A stretch of 64,000 bases of DNA, from positions 1-64,000 of the forward strand of contig CAZIMS010000004.1 in the NCBI GenBank assembly GCA_964540515.1, given 5' to 3'. The notes under the pieces are model-generated. The model saw only the letters and a list, made by a program, of their open reading frames with translations. It ran no database searches and was not told the DNA's origin. The stretch's first letter is position 1. The number at the start of each line of letters is the position of its first letter. This document shows, piece by piece, positions 17,290 through 26,004 of the stretch. The stretch comes from JAOAGA01 sp964540515 (GTDB lineage: Bacteria; CALINM01). The position numbers and the translations under genes were made by a program.

Positions 17290-17361
17290 ACAAAAATAGC
17301 CTAAGTTGATACTCTTTATCTAATTTTTTCTATGAGTTTATAAATTATAAAACTAAGCCCT

Positions 17362-18747
17362 TCATAAAAATATTGGTTCCATCTTTTTAGGTATCGCAAC
17401 CTTTGTGTTTATATGATTTTCCAAAAAATCTTTTAGTTTAAGCATAATCTCTTGTTCTCCGTGTATCAAAAAAATTTTTTTCAAGTGGGATATATGTTTA
17501 GAAAAGTTTAAGAGAATTTTTCTGTCGGCATGAGAGGAAAAACCATTAATGGTATAGACCTTCGCCTTCACTCTTATCTGTTCCCCGTATATATAAACAA
17601 ACTTTTCATTATCAATTATCTTTCTTCCTAAGGTACCTTTCGCTTGAAAGCCCGTAAAGATTATACTATTTTTTTCATTCCAAAGATTATGTTTTAAATG
17701 ATGGAGTATTCTTCCACCATTACACATCCCAGAACCAGCAATAATTATAGCCTTCTCTTTGATATTATTAATGCTTTTTGAGTCTTCAATAGAGCTTGTA
17801 AATATTAGATAGGGAAAAGAAAAGGGGTTTTTACCTCTTTCATAGATCTTTTTTGCATCTTCATCAAAATAATCATAATACTGAAGAAAGAGATTGGTTG
17901 CCTTTATTGCAAGTGGTGAATCTAAAAATACCCTGCAGGGTGGAAGTTCTTTTTTTTCATACATCTCTCGAAATAAGTATAGTAGTTCTTGTGTTCTCTC
18001 TAAAGCGAAGGAAGGGATTATTACATTCCCACCTCTTTTAAAGGTCTCTATGATTGCAACTTTTAGCTCTTCATAGGATTCATCAAAGTCTTTATGTTCC
18101 CTATCGCCATAGGTTGATTCAATAAATAGATAATCTATGTCTTTTGAAGGGCAGGTAGGATCTCTAACGATAGGTTTATTTCTATTCCCTAGATCTCCAG
18201 AAAAGACTATCTTTTTTAAGGAGTCATTATCTTTTATTGTTAGTTCTATATAGGAAGAGCCAATTATGTGTCCTGCATCTTTTAACTTGAAAGATATATT
18301 TTCGGTTATTCTTACCTCTTCATCGTAATTTAAGAGAAAAAAATTGTCATAAGTCTTAATTACATCTTCTTCGTAGTATAGGGGCTCTGTGATTTCTTCT
18401 CCCCTCCTCAAGGCTTTTTTCTTTGCTGATATATAATCTTCAAACATAACCTTAGCAGAGTCGAGAAGCATAATCCTTGTTAGTTCATAAGTAGCTTTGG
18501 TACAGTATATCTTGCCTTTAAAACCCATCTTTACCAAATAAGGGATCCTTCCTGAGTGATCTATATGTGCATGGGTAAGTATTGCAAAATCGATATCTTT
18601 AGGGTTAAAATGTAACTTATTTTGATTGTTAGATACCTCATCTCCTTGAAATAGACCGCAGTCTATGATAAAACTTTTTTCGCTTGTCTCTATTAAAAAA
18701 CAAGAACCTGTAACATTTTCAACAGCTCCTAAAGGAGTTATCTTCAT
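17362..18747 (-). CDS. Beta-CASP metallo-beta-lactamase-fold ribonuclease (CPSF-like)
   Basis: The 461-residue protein opens with a metallo-beta-lactamase domain carrying the zinc motif THAHIDHSGRIPYL and a later DAGHIIGSSYIEL. A beta-CASP domain follows (ESTYGDREH; SGMCNGGRILHHLKHNLW), then the C-terminal FSSHADR His motif and a Zhc-type tail. This is the COG1236-type family of RNA exo- or endonucleases. The exact RNA substrate is unknown. It is transcribed divergently from the ntrY-like gene and is 72 bases upstream of ispG. Confidence 0.88.
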   Translation of the reverse strand: MKITPLGAVENVTGSCFLIETSEKSFIIDCGLFQGDEVSNNQNKLHFNPKDIDFAILTHAHIDHSGRIPYLVKMGFKGKIYCTKATYELTRIMLLDSAKVMFEDYISAKKKALRRGEEITEPLYYEEDVIKTYDNFFLLNYDEEVRITENISFKLKDAGHIIGSSYIELTIKDNDSLKKIVFSGDLGNRNKPIVRDPTCPSKDIDYLFIESTYGDREHKDFDESYEELKVAIIETFKRGGNVIIPSFALERTQELLYLFREMYEKKELPPCRVFLDSPLAIKATNLFLQYYDYFDEDAKKIYERGKNPFSFPYLIFTSSIEDSKSINNIKEKAIIIAGSGMCNGGRILHHLKHNLWNEKNSIIFTGFQAKGTLGRKIIDNEKFVYIYGEQIRVKAKVYTINGFSSHADRKILLNFSKHISHLKKIFLIHGEQEIMLKLKDFLENHINTKVAIPKKMEPIFL

Positions 18748-18757
18748 TGTTTTGTAA

Positions 18758-18786
18758 TTGTTAGCCCTTTAAAAAAAATGTATTAT
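18758..18786 (+). promoter_or_regulatory. Candidate sigma70 promoter for the ntrY-like operon
   Basis: TTGTTA (18758-18763) and TATTAT (18781-18786) are separated by exactly 17 bases. The predicted transcription start, about 18793, lies only 2 bases before the ATG at 18795, and no ribosome-binding sequence precedes the ATG. The message may therefore be leaderless or nearly so. Confidence 0.55.
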
Positions 18787-18794
18787 AAAATGAT

Positions 18795-20957
18795 ATGACT
18801 GATGACAAAAAAACTCAAGAAATTAAAAAAAGAAAAAGAGAAAAATTAATCATATTTATCTTGCTGAGCCTACTATTTGTCTTAGGCTCCACTCAACTCT
18901 ACATAATTAAAGGTTCAACGGAAAAACCCTTAATATCTGAGATAGGCTTTTTCATGCTAATTAACCTGAACTTGGCCTTACTCCTTTTTTTGCTTTATCT
19001 TGTTATAAGAAATTTTTCAAAAATCTTTTTGGAGTACAAAAAAGGGCTTGGTTCAAAAATAAAATATAAGTTAATCTTATTTTTCTTAATATTTTCCACA
19101 GTTCCATCAATACTTCTCTTTTTTTTAGCCTCTACTTTTATAACCACAAGTATTGAGAGATGGTTTAATGTTCAGATAGAAAAATCTCTAAAGGAAGCTC
19201 TTAAAGTTGCAAAAACTTTTTATAAACATGCTTCAGATAATACTCTTTTTCACTCAAAAAAGATCGCAAATATAATAAGGGAAGAAAAACTACTTGATCA
19301 TGATAAACTCAAATATCTATCTTCTTATCTACATAATAAGAAAAAGGAGTATAATCTAGAATCTTTAGAAGTTTTCTCTTTCATGAAAGAGAGATTATTT
19401 TCAGAGATACCTGAAAATTCAAAACCTATTGATACAAAATCCAATATTATAGAAGATGCACTAAATGGAAAAGAGGTTGTTATAATCGATGAATCATTAA
19501 CTGGTGATATTGTAAGGGCTTCTGTCCCTATTTACTCAACCTTTAAATCCGATGAGGCAGTTGGATGCGTTGTTGTAAGTTATCATATACCTCACAGTAT
19601 GGTTAATAAGATGGAGATTATATCTGAAACTTATGAAAAATACTCAAAACTTATGTTTTTTAAAAAACCATTAAAATCGGTTCTTTTTATAATGCTTCTT
19701 ATTACCACTTTAGTGATAATCTTTACTTCCCTTTGGTTTGGATTATATTTTGCAAGACATATTACTGAGCCATTAGAAAGCATGACATATGCAGCAAAAA
19801 GCGTTTCTGAAGGAAATATGGATGTACAGGTTAGTATTGATTCTGATGATGAGATAGGAACACTCTCAAGGGCTTTCAATAAAATGTTAGTTGATTTAAG
19901 GGAGAAAGGAACAATAATAGAAGCTCAGTCAAATTATCTAAAGGTTTTAATGAATAAGGTTTCTACTGGCATACTTGCCCTATCTGCTGAGGGAACTGTA
20001 GTAACCTTTAACGAAGCCTTTAGAAGAATTTTTTTAATAGAGGATATAGAAAATACTAAAGAGCTTCCTATCCTTTTTCAGAACGTAACATCAAAGGAAG
20101 AACTAATATCTTTATTAGACCTATCTGGTTTGACTAAAACAAAAGAGAGAATAGTTAAGTTAATAATAAAAGGAAAAGAGAAGTTTTTGAAGATTGATAT
20201 TACCCCTCTCTTTGATGAGCAAAAGAAACTCCTTGGCTTTGTAACAGTATTTGATGATATCACAGAAAATATAAGGTATGAGAAGATGCTTGCTTGGAGA
20301 GAGGTGGCTCGTAAGGTTGCCCACGAGGTTAAAAACCCCCTTACACCTATTCAACTTTCTGCCAGTAGAATAAAGAAAAAATATGAGAACTATATAACCG
20401 ATGAAGAGAAGGACACCTTTAATGAGTGTATAAACACAATAATTAACCAAGTGGAAGACATAAAATCATTAATAAATGAGTTTTCAAATTATGGTAAAAT
20501 GCCTTCCATTAAGAAAACCTTAAACAATATAAGTGAGGTCTTTAAAGATATATTCTTTCTTTTTAAAGAGACCCACAAGAATATAGCTCTCGAATTAGAT
20601 GTAGATAACAATATACCTCCCTTTAATTTTGATAGGGAGGCTATAAAAAGGTCTATGATAAATTTAATTAATAACTCAATAGATGCTATAGGTGATAAAA
20701 AGGACGGAGAGGTAAAAATTAAAGTATCCTATTCATCTCCAGAAGAAGTTGTTATTACTGTATCTGACAATGGTGTAGGTGTTAAGGATGAGTATAAGTC
20801 AAAACTTTTTGAGCCCTATTTTTCAAGAAAGAAGGGAGGAACGGGGCTTGGACTATACATAGTTTATAACATTATAAAGGAACATAATGGTGAGATTAAG
20901 CTTAATGAGTATAAAAAGGAAGGAACAGAGTTTATAATAACACTACCAATAAAATAA
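18795..20957 (+). CDS. NtrY-like transmembrane sensor histidine kinase
   Basis: The 720-residue protein has hydrophobic segments at about residues 18-38, 48-68 and 88-115, then an extracytoplasmic region, and a final membrane helix at about 292-315. A HAMP linker follows (FARHITEPLESMTYAAKSVSEGNMDV), then a PAS domain. The H-box is REVARKVAHEVKNPLTPIQLSASRI. The ATPase boxes are INLINNSIDAI, VSDNGVGV and GGTGLGLYIV. It should phosphorylate the response regulator encoded 20 bases downstream. This layout matches NtrY of the NtrYX system, linked elsewhere to nitrogen and redox control. The signal is not evident. Confidence 0.88.
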   Translation: MTDDKKTQEIKKRKREKLIIFILLSLLFVLGSTQLYIIKGSTEKPLISEIGFFMLINLNLALLLFLLYLVIRNFSKIFLEYKKGLGSKIKYKLILFFLIFSTVPSILLFFLASTFITTSIERWFNVQIEKSLKEALKVAKTFYKHASDNTLFHSKKIANIIREEKLLDHDKLKYLSSYLHNKKKEYNLESLEVFSFMKERLFSEIPENSKPIDTKSNIIEDALNGKEVVIIDESLTGDIVRASVPIYSTFKSDEAVGCVVVSYHIPHSMVNKMEIISETYEKYSKLMFFKKPLKSVLFIMLLITTLVIIFTSLWFGLYFARHITEPLESMTYAAKSVSEGNMDVQVSIDSDDEIGTLSRAFNKMLVDLREKGTIIEAQSNYLKVLMNKVSTGILALSAEGTVVTFNEAFRRIFLIEDIENTKELPILFQNVTSKEELISLLDLSGLTKTKERIVKLIIKGKEKFLKIDITPLFDEQKKLLGFVTVFDDITENIRYEKMLAWREVARKVAHEVKNPLTPIQLSASRIKKKYENYITDEEKDTFNECINTIINQVEDIKSLINEFSNYGKMPSIKKTLNNISEVFKDIFFLFKETHKNIALELDVDNNIPPFNFDREAIKRSMINLINNSIDAIGDKKDGEVKIKVSYSSPEEVVITVSDNGVGVKDEYKSKLFEPYFSRKKGGTGLGLYIVYNIIKEHNGEIKLNEYKKEGTEFIITLPIK

Positions 20958-20977
20958 TATAAAGTTATGAGGTTGAG

Positions 20978-22237
20978 ATGAAGAAAAAGATAGCAGTAAT
21001 TGATGATGAAGCCCCGATTAGAGACAGCTTAAAAGGTGTTTTTGAAGACGAAGGCTTTGAGGTATTAACAGCAGAGGATGGTGAAAGTGGTATTAGGCTT
21101 GTAAGAGAAAATATTCCTGATCTGGTATTGCTTGATATATGGATGAAGGGCATTGATGGGATAGAGGTTCTTAAAAGACTCAAAGAAGAACTTCCTTTCA
21201 TACCTATTATAATCATGTCAGGACACGGAACTATTGACATTGCTGTAAACGCTACTAAATTAGGAGCCTTTGACTTTATCGAAAAACCAATTTCCTTAGA
21301 GAGATTATTCTTACTTATAGACAATGCTATAAAATATTATGAGCTTTTAAATGAAAACATATATCTTAAGAAAAAGGTTAGTAAAAGTCTTGATATACCA
21401 TCTAAGTCCGAGAAAATACAAAAGATAATTGATGACTTAAGATATATCTCAAAAACAAATAAAACGGTACTTTTTTTAGGTGAAGAAGGCGTTGGCAAAT
21501 CTTTTTTTGCTCGATATTTTCACAATCTTAAAGGTGGTGATGAGAAAGATTTTTACGAGTTAAATCTAACTATCTCAAAAGAAGATGATTTAGAAAATCT
21601 TTTCAATCTCAAAACTGGAAAAAATGAAAGAACAATTTATCTAAAGGAGTTTAAAAACTTATCTAAAGAATCCCAGTCTAATATCCTGAAAATGAAAAAA
21701 CAATTTAACTTCATTTTTTCTAGTACCGAAGATATACAGAAAACTGTAGAGTCTGACAAAAACTTCGCAAGTTTTTATTTTGCTATGGAGATAATATCTT
21801 TCAGAATACCATCCCTCCGTGAAAGAAAGGAAGATTTAGAATCTTTCATAGATTTTTACTCTTCTTTTTTTACCAGACATTATGGCAAAAAAATTAAATT
21901 TACAAAGGAGGCACTAGAAACACTAAAAGGTTATAGTTGGAATGGGAACTTAAAAGAGTTAAAAAACTTCCTTGAATACATATTTATAACATCTAAAACT
22001 GAGGTAATCACACAAAAAGACTTACCAGATTATATAAAGCTAAATAGCAAGATTAGCGCTTTAGAAGAGGATATCTTTAGGCATAACCTATTATCTGAAG
22101 CCAAAAAATTGTTTGAAAAAGAGTTTATAAAGATGAGACTTACAGAGGCATCTGGAGATATAAAAAGGGCCTCTGAAATTATGGGGATAAAAGAAAGTCT
22201 TTTAATATCTAAAATGAGATATTATGGTATCAACTAA
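20978..22237 (+). CDS. NtrX-like response regulator with degenerate sigma54-activator domain
   Basis: The 419-residue protein has a receiver domain (acidic D9/D10, phospho-acceptor D53, K103), an AAA+ domain and a C-terminal Fis-type helix-turn-helix (EASGDIKRASEIMGIKESLLISKMRYYGI). Walker A is intact (GEEGVGKS, residues 168-175). The GAFTGA loop that contacts sigma54 is missing, with about 20 residues deleted between DDLENLF and the Walker B strand. Walker B reads TIYLKEF with Lys at 223 where Asp is expected. The arginine-finger region FASFYFAMEI lacks its Arg. It probably binds DNA without ATP-driven sigma54 activation. It follows the kinase by 20 bases, and recO starts directly at its stop. 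Confidence 0.88.
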   Translation: MKKKIAVIDDEAPIRDSLKGVFEDEGFEVLTAEDGESGIRLVRENIPDLVLLDIWMKGIDGIEVLKRLKEELPFIPIIIMSGHGTIDIAVNATKLGAFDFIEKPISLERLFLLIDNAIKYYELLNENIYLKKKVSKSLDIPSKSEKIQKIIDDLRYISKTNKTVLFLGEEGVGKSFFARYFHNLKGGDEKDFYELNLTISKEDDLENLFNLKTGKNERTIYLKEFKNLSKESQSNILKMKKQFNFIFSSTEDIQKTVESDKNFASFYFAMEIISFRIPSLRERKEDLESFIDFYSSFFTRHYGKKIKFTKEALETLKGYSWNGNLKELKNFLEYIFITSKTEVITQKDLPDYIKLNSKISALEEDIFRHNLLSEAKKLFEKEFIKMRLTEASGDIKRASEIMGIKESLLISKMRYYGIN

Positions 22238-22954
22238 ATGGAATTAAAAGATTATGGCATAATTGTTAGCAGCTCTGATTTCCGAGAAAATGATAAAATA
22301 CTTAAAATATATACTAAAACTAATGGTTTATTAAAGGTCTATGCTTTTGGAGCAAAAATTAGTAAGAAAAGATTTGTCGGAAACTTAGTCCCCTTCAATT
22401 TATTGAATCTTAGATTGAAAAAAAGTAAAGATTACATAACACTTGAGGAAGTGGGCGTAGTAAAATACTTCTCTCAGTTAACCCAAAACATTATCAATAT
22501 TAAGATACTTTTCAATATTTCTTCTCTGCTGACTACAGAAAGAGGACATTGTGAGACAAACATATTTAAGTTGCTCTACTTCCTTCTGTCAAACCTTAAT
22601 GAATCAAAAGAAGACAGCGAGAGGTTTAAGCTTTATATAATTTTCTGTATTTACTTGTTAAAAAAAGAGGGTGTTATAAATAGCGCAAAAGAATGTTATA
22701 GATGTAAAGGGAGAAATATCTTTTTTTTAGCATCCGATGACAACTCAATATACTTTAAATGCCAAAACTGCGTTACAGATAGAGAGATTATATCCCAATT
22801 AGATAAGGAGTTTTTAAGCTTTATAATTCAAGCCTTAAACCCTAAAAGACCCTTTATTGAACAAAAATTTAATAAAGATTTTTTGTTTAAGATAATTCAA
22901 ACAATTCAGCCATTTTTAAAAAGGTATTTCAATGTTGATATAATTTCATTTTGA
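22238..22954 (+). CDS. recO: DNA repair protein RecO
   Basis: The 238-residue protein has an N-terminal OB fold (KDYGIIVSSSDFRENDKILKIYTKTNGLLKVYAFGAK) and a helical C-terminal domain with the zinc-binding cysteines CYRCKGRN and FKCQNC. RecO anneals single-stranded DNA and, with RecR, loads RecA in the RecFOR pathway. Its ATG abuts the TAA of the NtrX-like gene with no spacer, so it depends on translational coupling. Sequence identity to model RecO is probably low, but the layout and the cysteines are characteristic. Confidence 0.85.
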   Translation: MELKDYGIIVSSSDFRENDKILKIYTKTNGLLKVYAFGAKISKKRFVGNLVPFNLLNLRLKKSKDYITLEEVGVVKYFSQLTQNIINIKILFNISSLLTTERGHCETNIFKLLYFLLSNLNESKEDSERFKLYIIFCIYLLKKEGVINSAKECYRCKGRNIFFLASDDNSIYFKCQNCVTDREIISQLDKEFLSFIIQALNPKRPFIEQKFNKDFLFKIIQTIQPFLKRYFNVDIISF

Positions 22955-22992
22955 AAGAAACTAAAATATTTTTTGTAAAACTCAGGAAAATC

Positions 22993-23020
22993 TTGACTTT
23001 TCAATCTTTTTTGTGATAAA
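22993..23020 (+). promoter_or_regulatory. Candidate sigma70 promoter for glyQS-ppdK
   Basis: TTGACT (22993-22998) and GATAAA (23015-23020) are 16 bases apart in the 93-base gap before glyQ. The leader of about 20-25 bases holds an AGGAGGG ribosome-binding site. There is no room for a T-box riboswitch. Confidence 0.5.
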
Positions 23021-23047
23021 AAAACAGTCATCTTTTAGGAGGGTAGA

Positions 23048-23923
23048 ATGACTTTTCAGGAGCTAATCTTAAAATTAGAGAGGTTTTGGGCAGATAGAGG
23101 TTGTATTATTGGACAACCATATGATATCGAAGTTGGTGCAGGCACTTCAAATCCTCATACCTTTTTAAGGGTCTTGGGACCAGAACCTTGGAATGTTGCC
23201 TATGTAGAGCCTTCCAGGAGACCTACCGATGGTAGATATGGTGAGAACCCCAATAGATTGCAACATTATTACCAATATCAGGTAATCTTAAAACCTTCAC
23301 CCCTTGATGTCCAAGAGATTTATTTAGATAGTCTTAGAGCCATAGGTATAGATCCACTAAAACATGATATTAGGTTTGTAGAAGATGATTGGGAATCTCC
23401 TACCCTTGGTGCTTGGGGTCTTGGTTGGGAGGTTTGGCTTGACGGAATGGAGATAACACAGTTTACCTATTTCCAACAAGCAGGTGGTATAGATTTAAAA
23501 CCAATCTCAGCTGAGATTACCTACGGTTTAGAGAGAATAGCCATGTACCTACAGGGGGTTGATAATGTTTTTGATCTAAAATGGAACGAGGAAGTAACCT
23601 ATAGAGATGTCCATTACAAGGGAGAGGTTGAATGGTCCTATTATAACTTTGAGAAGGCTGATATAGATACCCTCTTTAAACTTTTTGACTTATTTGAGAA
23701 AGAATCTTTGAGAGTTATTGAGATACCACTTGTACTTCCAGCCTACGATTACTGTCTAAAGTGTTCCCACGTTTTTAATGTACTTGATGCGAGAAACGCA
23801 ATATCTGTTGCAGAAAGAACAGGACTTATTGGTAGGATTAGGGTTTTAGCCAAGAGATGTGCAGAAGAGTATCTTAAGCAAAGAGAAGAAATGGGCTTTC
23901 CTATGTTAAAAGAAAGGAGATAG
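23048..23923 (+). CDS. glyQ: Glycyl-tRNA synthetase alpha subunit
   Basis: The 291-residue protein starts MTFQELILKLERFWADRGCIIGQPYDIEVGAGTSNPHTF and contains FVEDDWESPTLGAWGLGWEVWLDGMEITQFTYFQQ, the class II catalytic core of the two-subunit bacterial enzyme. It forms alpha2beta2 with GlyS and charges tRNA-Gly. An AGGAGGG site precedes the ATG. glyS begins 3 bases after its stop. Confidence 0.97.
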   Translation: MTFQELILKLERFWADRGCIIGQPYDIEVGAGTSNPHTFLRVLGPEPWNVAYVEPSRRPTDGRYGENPNRLQHYYQYQVILKPSPLDVQEIYLDSLRAIGIDPLKHDIRFVEDDWESPTLGAWGLGWEVWLDGMEITQFTYFQQAGGIDLKPISAEITYGLERIAMYLQGVDNVFDLKWNEEVTYRDVHYKGEVEWSYYNFEKADIDTLFKLFDLFEKESLRVIEIPLVLPAYDYCLKCSHVFNVLDARNAISVAERTGLIGRIRVLAKRCAEEYLKQREEMGFPMLKERR

Positions 23924-23926
23924 ACT

Positions 23927-25993
23927 TTGAAAAAAGATTTTTTATTAGAGATAGGAACTGAAGAGATACCAGCTAGTTTTGTCTTACCTGCCTTAGAGAA
24001 CTTAACAGAGAAGTTTGTTAACCTTTTGGAAGACAATAAAGTTTCTTTTGAGGCTATGGAGACCTATGGAACTCCAAGAAGATTGACTCTCTTTGTTAAA
24101 GGTCTATTAGCTAAGCAGCCAGATATAGAAGAAGAGGTTTTAGGTCCACCAAAAAAGGTAGCTATCGATGAAGATGGTAACTTTACAAAAGCAGGAATAG
24201 GCTTTGCCAATAGCAATAATATCAACCTGTCAGATATCATTTATATTACCAAAGACAAAAAAGAGTATGTTGGTTTTATTAGAAAAAAAATTGGCAAAGA
24301 AACCTCTCAAATACTTTCAGAAAATTTAGCACAGTTAATATTGTCCTTAAACTTCCCTAAAAGCATGAGATGGAAAGAAGGAGATATTAGATTTGTAAGG
24401 CCTATCCACTGGTTATTGGCAATAATAGACGCTGAGGTTGTTAAATTCAATATTGGTGAGATAGTCTCTTCAGATCTCACTTATGGTCATAGATTCATGT
24501 CAAATAGAGCCTTTAAAGTAAATAACTTTGATGAGTATAAAAAGGTCTTAAAAGAAAATTTTGTCATATGGAATCATCATGAAAGAAAGGATTTGATTAA
24601 AGAATCTGCTAAGAAGCTTGCTGAAGGTTTAAAGGCAGTTATAGAGGAAGATGAAGAGTTAATTGAGACCATAAACTTTCTTTGCGAGTACCCCTGCCCT
24701 CTTTTAGGAAGTTTTGAGGAAAAATTTTTAGCCCTGCCTCAAGAGATTATTATCAACACAATGAAGAAACATCAAAAATATATACCGTTAAGAGATAAAG
24801 AAGGCAAACTATTACCTAATTTTATTACTTTTTCAAATACTAAAGTAGATGATGAGAAAATAGTAATTAATGGTAATAGTAGAGTAATAAGGGCAAGATT
24901 TTCCGATGCAGAGTATTATTTTGAAAAAGATAAAAGAGTACCTCTTTATCAAAATTTAGATAAGCTCAAAAAGGTAGTCTTTCAAGTAAAGTTAGGCAGT
25001 TATTACGAAAAAACAGAGAGATTAGTTAAGCTGTCCCAACATATAGCCAACATATTTTATCCAGATAAAAAAGAGAAGGCAGAAAGAGCAGCACTTCTAT
25101 CAAAGTCAGATCTTGTAACGGGAATGGTTTATGAGTTTCCATCTCTTCAAGGTATTATTGGTGGAGAGTTGGCAAGAATTCAAGGTGAAGATCCAGAAAT
25201 TGCTACTGCCATATATGAGCATTACCTGCCACAGTCTTCAGATGACAAAGTTCCTGAAAGCAAAACAGGCATAATTTTAAGTTTAGCTGATAAAATTGAT
25301 AATATCGTAGGTTTTTTTGGTATAGGGTTATCACCAAAAGGCGCCTCTGACCCCTATGGTTTGAGAAGACAGACAATTGGTATAATCAGGATACTTTTAG
25401 AAAACAATTTAATCATCGATTACACAGACTTAATTAAATACGCCTATGACTGTCTTAAAGACAAGCTTATCTTAAATTATAACGAGCTTATAACTACTAT
25501 ATCTGAGTTTGTTGAAAGTAGGTTTTACTATCAAATGGAGCAACAGGGTTTTAATTCAGAAATTATATCAGCTGTTATAACTCTACACCCTAAAGATTTA
25601 GTTATGTCGAGAGAAATAATCTCTGTTATAGACAAGGAGCACAAAAAGCCAGAATTTAAAGACTTAGCTTTCTCAGCAAAAAGGGTATCAAACATTACGA
25701 AAGGAACAACTCATTTAGACTTTGATTTATCCTTATTTAAAGAAGAAGCAGAGTTTAAGCTCTTTGAGTCATATCAAAAGGCAAAAACAAGTTTAGAAAA
25801 GACTATTTTAGAAAGAGATTTTAATTCTATACCTTCTATTTTACTTTCTATTAAGCCTGAACTGGATGCATATTTTGAAAAAGTACTCGTTATGGATAAG
25901 GATGAAAATGTTAAGAGAAATAGACTTGGTTTTTTAAACTCTCTAAAATTAGTTTTTGAAAAAGTCCTAGATTTTTCCAAAATACAGATATAA
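23927..25993 (+). CDS. glyS: Glycyl-tRNA synthetase beta subunit
   Basis: The 688-residue protein starts at TTG 23927 with KKDFLLEIGTEEIPASFVLPALENL. It continues with the conserved GPPKKVAIDEDGNFTKAGIGFA and the HD-like domain LADKIDNIVGFFGIGLSPKGASDPYGLRRQ. It provides tRNA binding and helps catalysis with GlyQ. The rare TTG start lies 3 bases after glyQ and just after AAAGGAGA inside the glyQ end, so translation is likely coupled. Confidence 0.96.
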   Translation: MKKDFLLEIGTEEIPASFVLPALENLTEKFVNLLEDNKVSFEAMETYGTPRRLTLFVKGLLAKQPDIEEEVLGPPKKVAIDEDGNFTKAGIGFANSNNINLSDIIYITKDKKEYVGFIRKKIGKETSQILSENLAQLILSLNFPKSMRWKEGDIRFVRPIHWLLAIIDAEVVKFNIGEIVSSDLTYGHRFMSNRAFKVNNFDEYKKVLKENFVIWNHHERKDLIKESAKKLAEGLKAVIEEDEELIETINFLCEYPCPLLGSFEEKFLALPQEIIINTMKKHQKYIPLRDKEGKLLPNFITFSNTKVDDEKIVINGNSRVIRARFSDAEYYFEKDKRVPLYQNLDKLKKVVFQVKLGSYYEKTERLVKLSQHIANIFYPDKKEKAERAALLSKSDLVTGMVYEFPSLQGIIGGELARIQGEDPEIATAIYEHYLPQSSDDKVPESKTGIILSLADKIDNIVGFFGIGLSPKGASDPYGLRRQTIGIIRILLENNLIIDYTDLIKYAYDCLKDKLILNYNELITTISEFVESRFYYQMEQQGFNSEIISAVITLHPKDLVMSREIISVIDKEHKKPEFKDLAFSAKRVSNITKGTTHLDFDLSLFKEEAEFKLFESYQKAKTSLEKTILERDFNSIPSILLSIKPELDAYFEKVLVMDKDENVKRNRLGFLNSLKLVFEKVLDFSKIQI

Positions 25994-26004
25994 CGGAGGT
26001 CTAT

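Noticed and set aside
23020..23047. T-box riboswitch before glyQ, suggested by AGGAGGGTAG
   Set aside because: The leader is only about 20-25 bases after the likely promoter, with no specifier stem and no terminator; the AGGAGGG is simply the ribosome-binding site.
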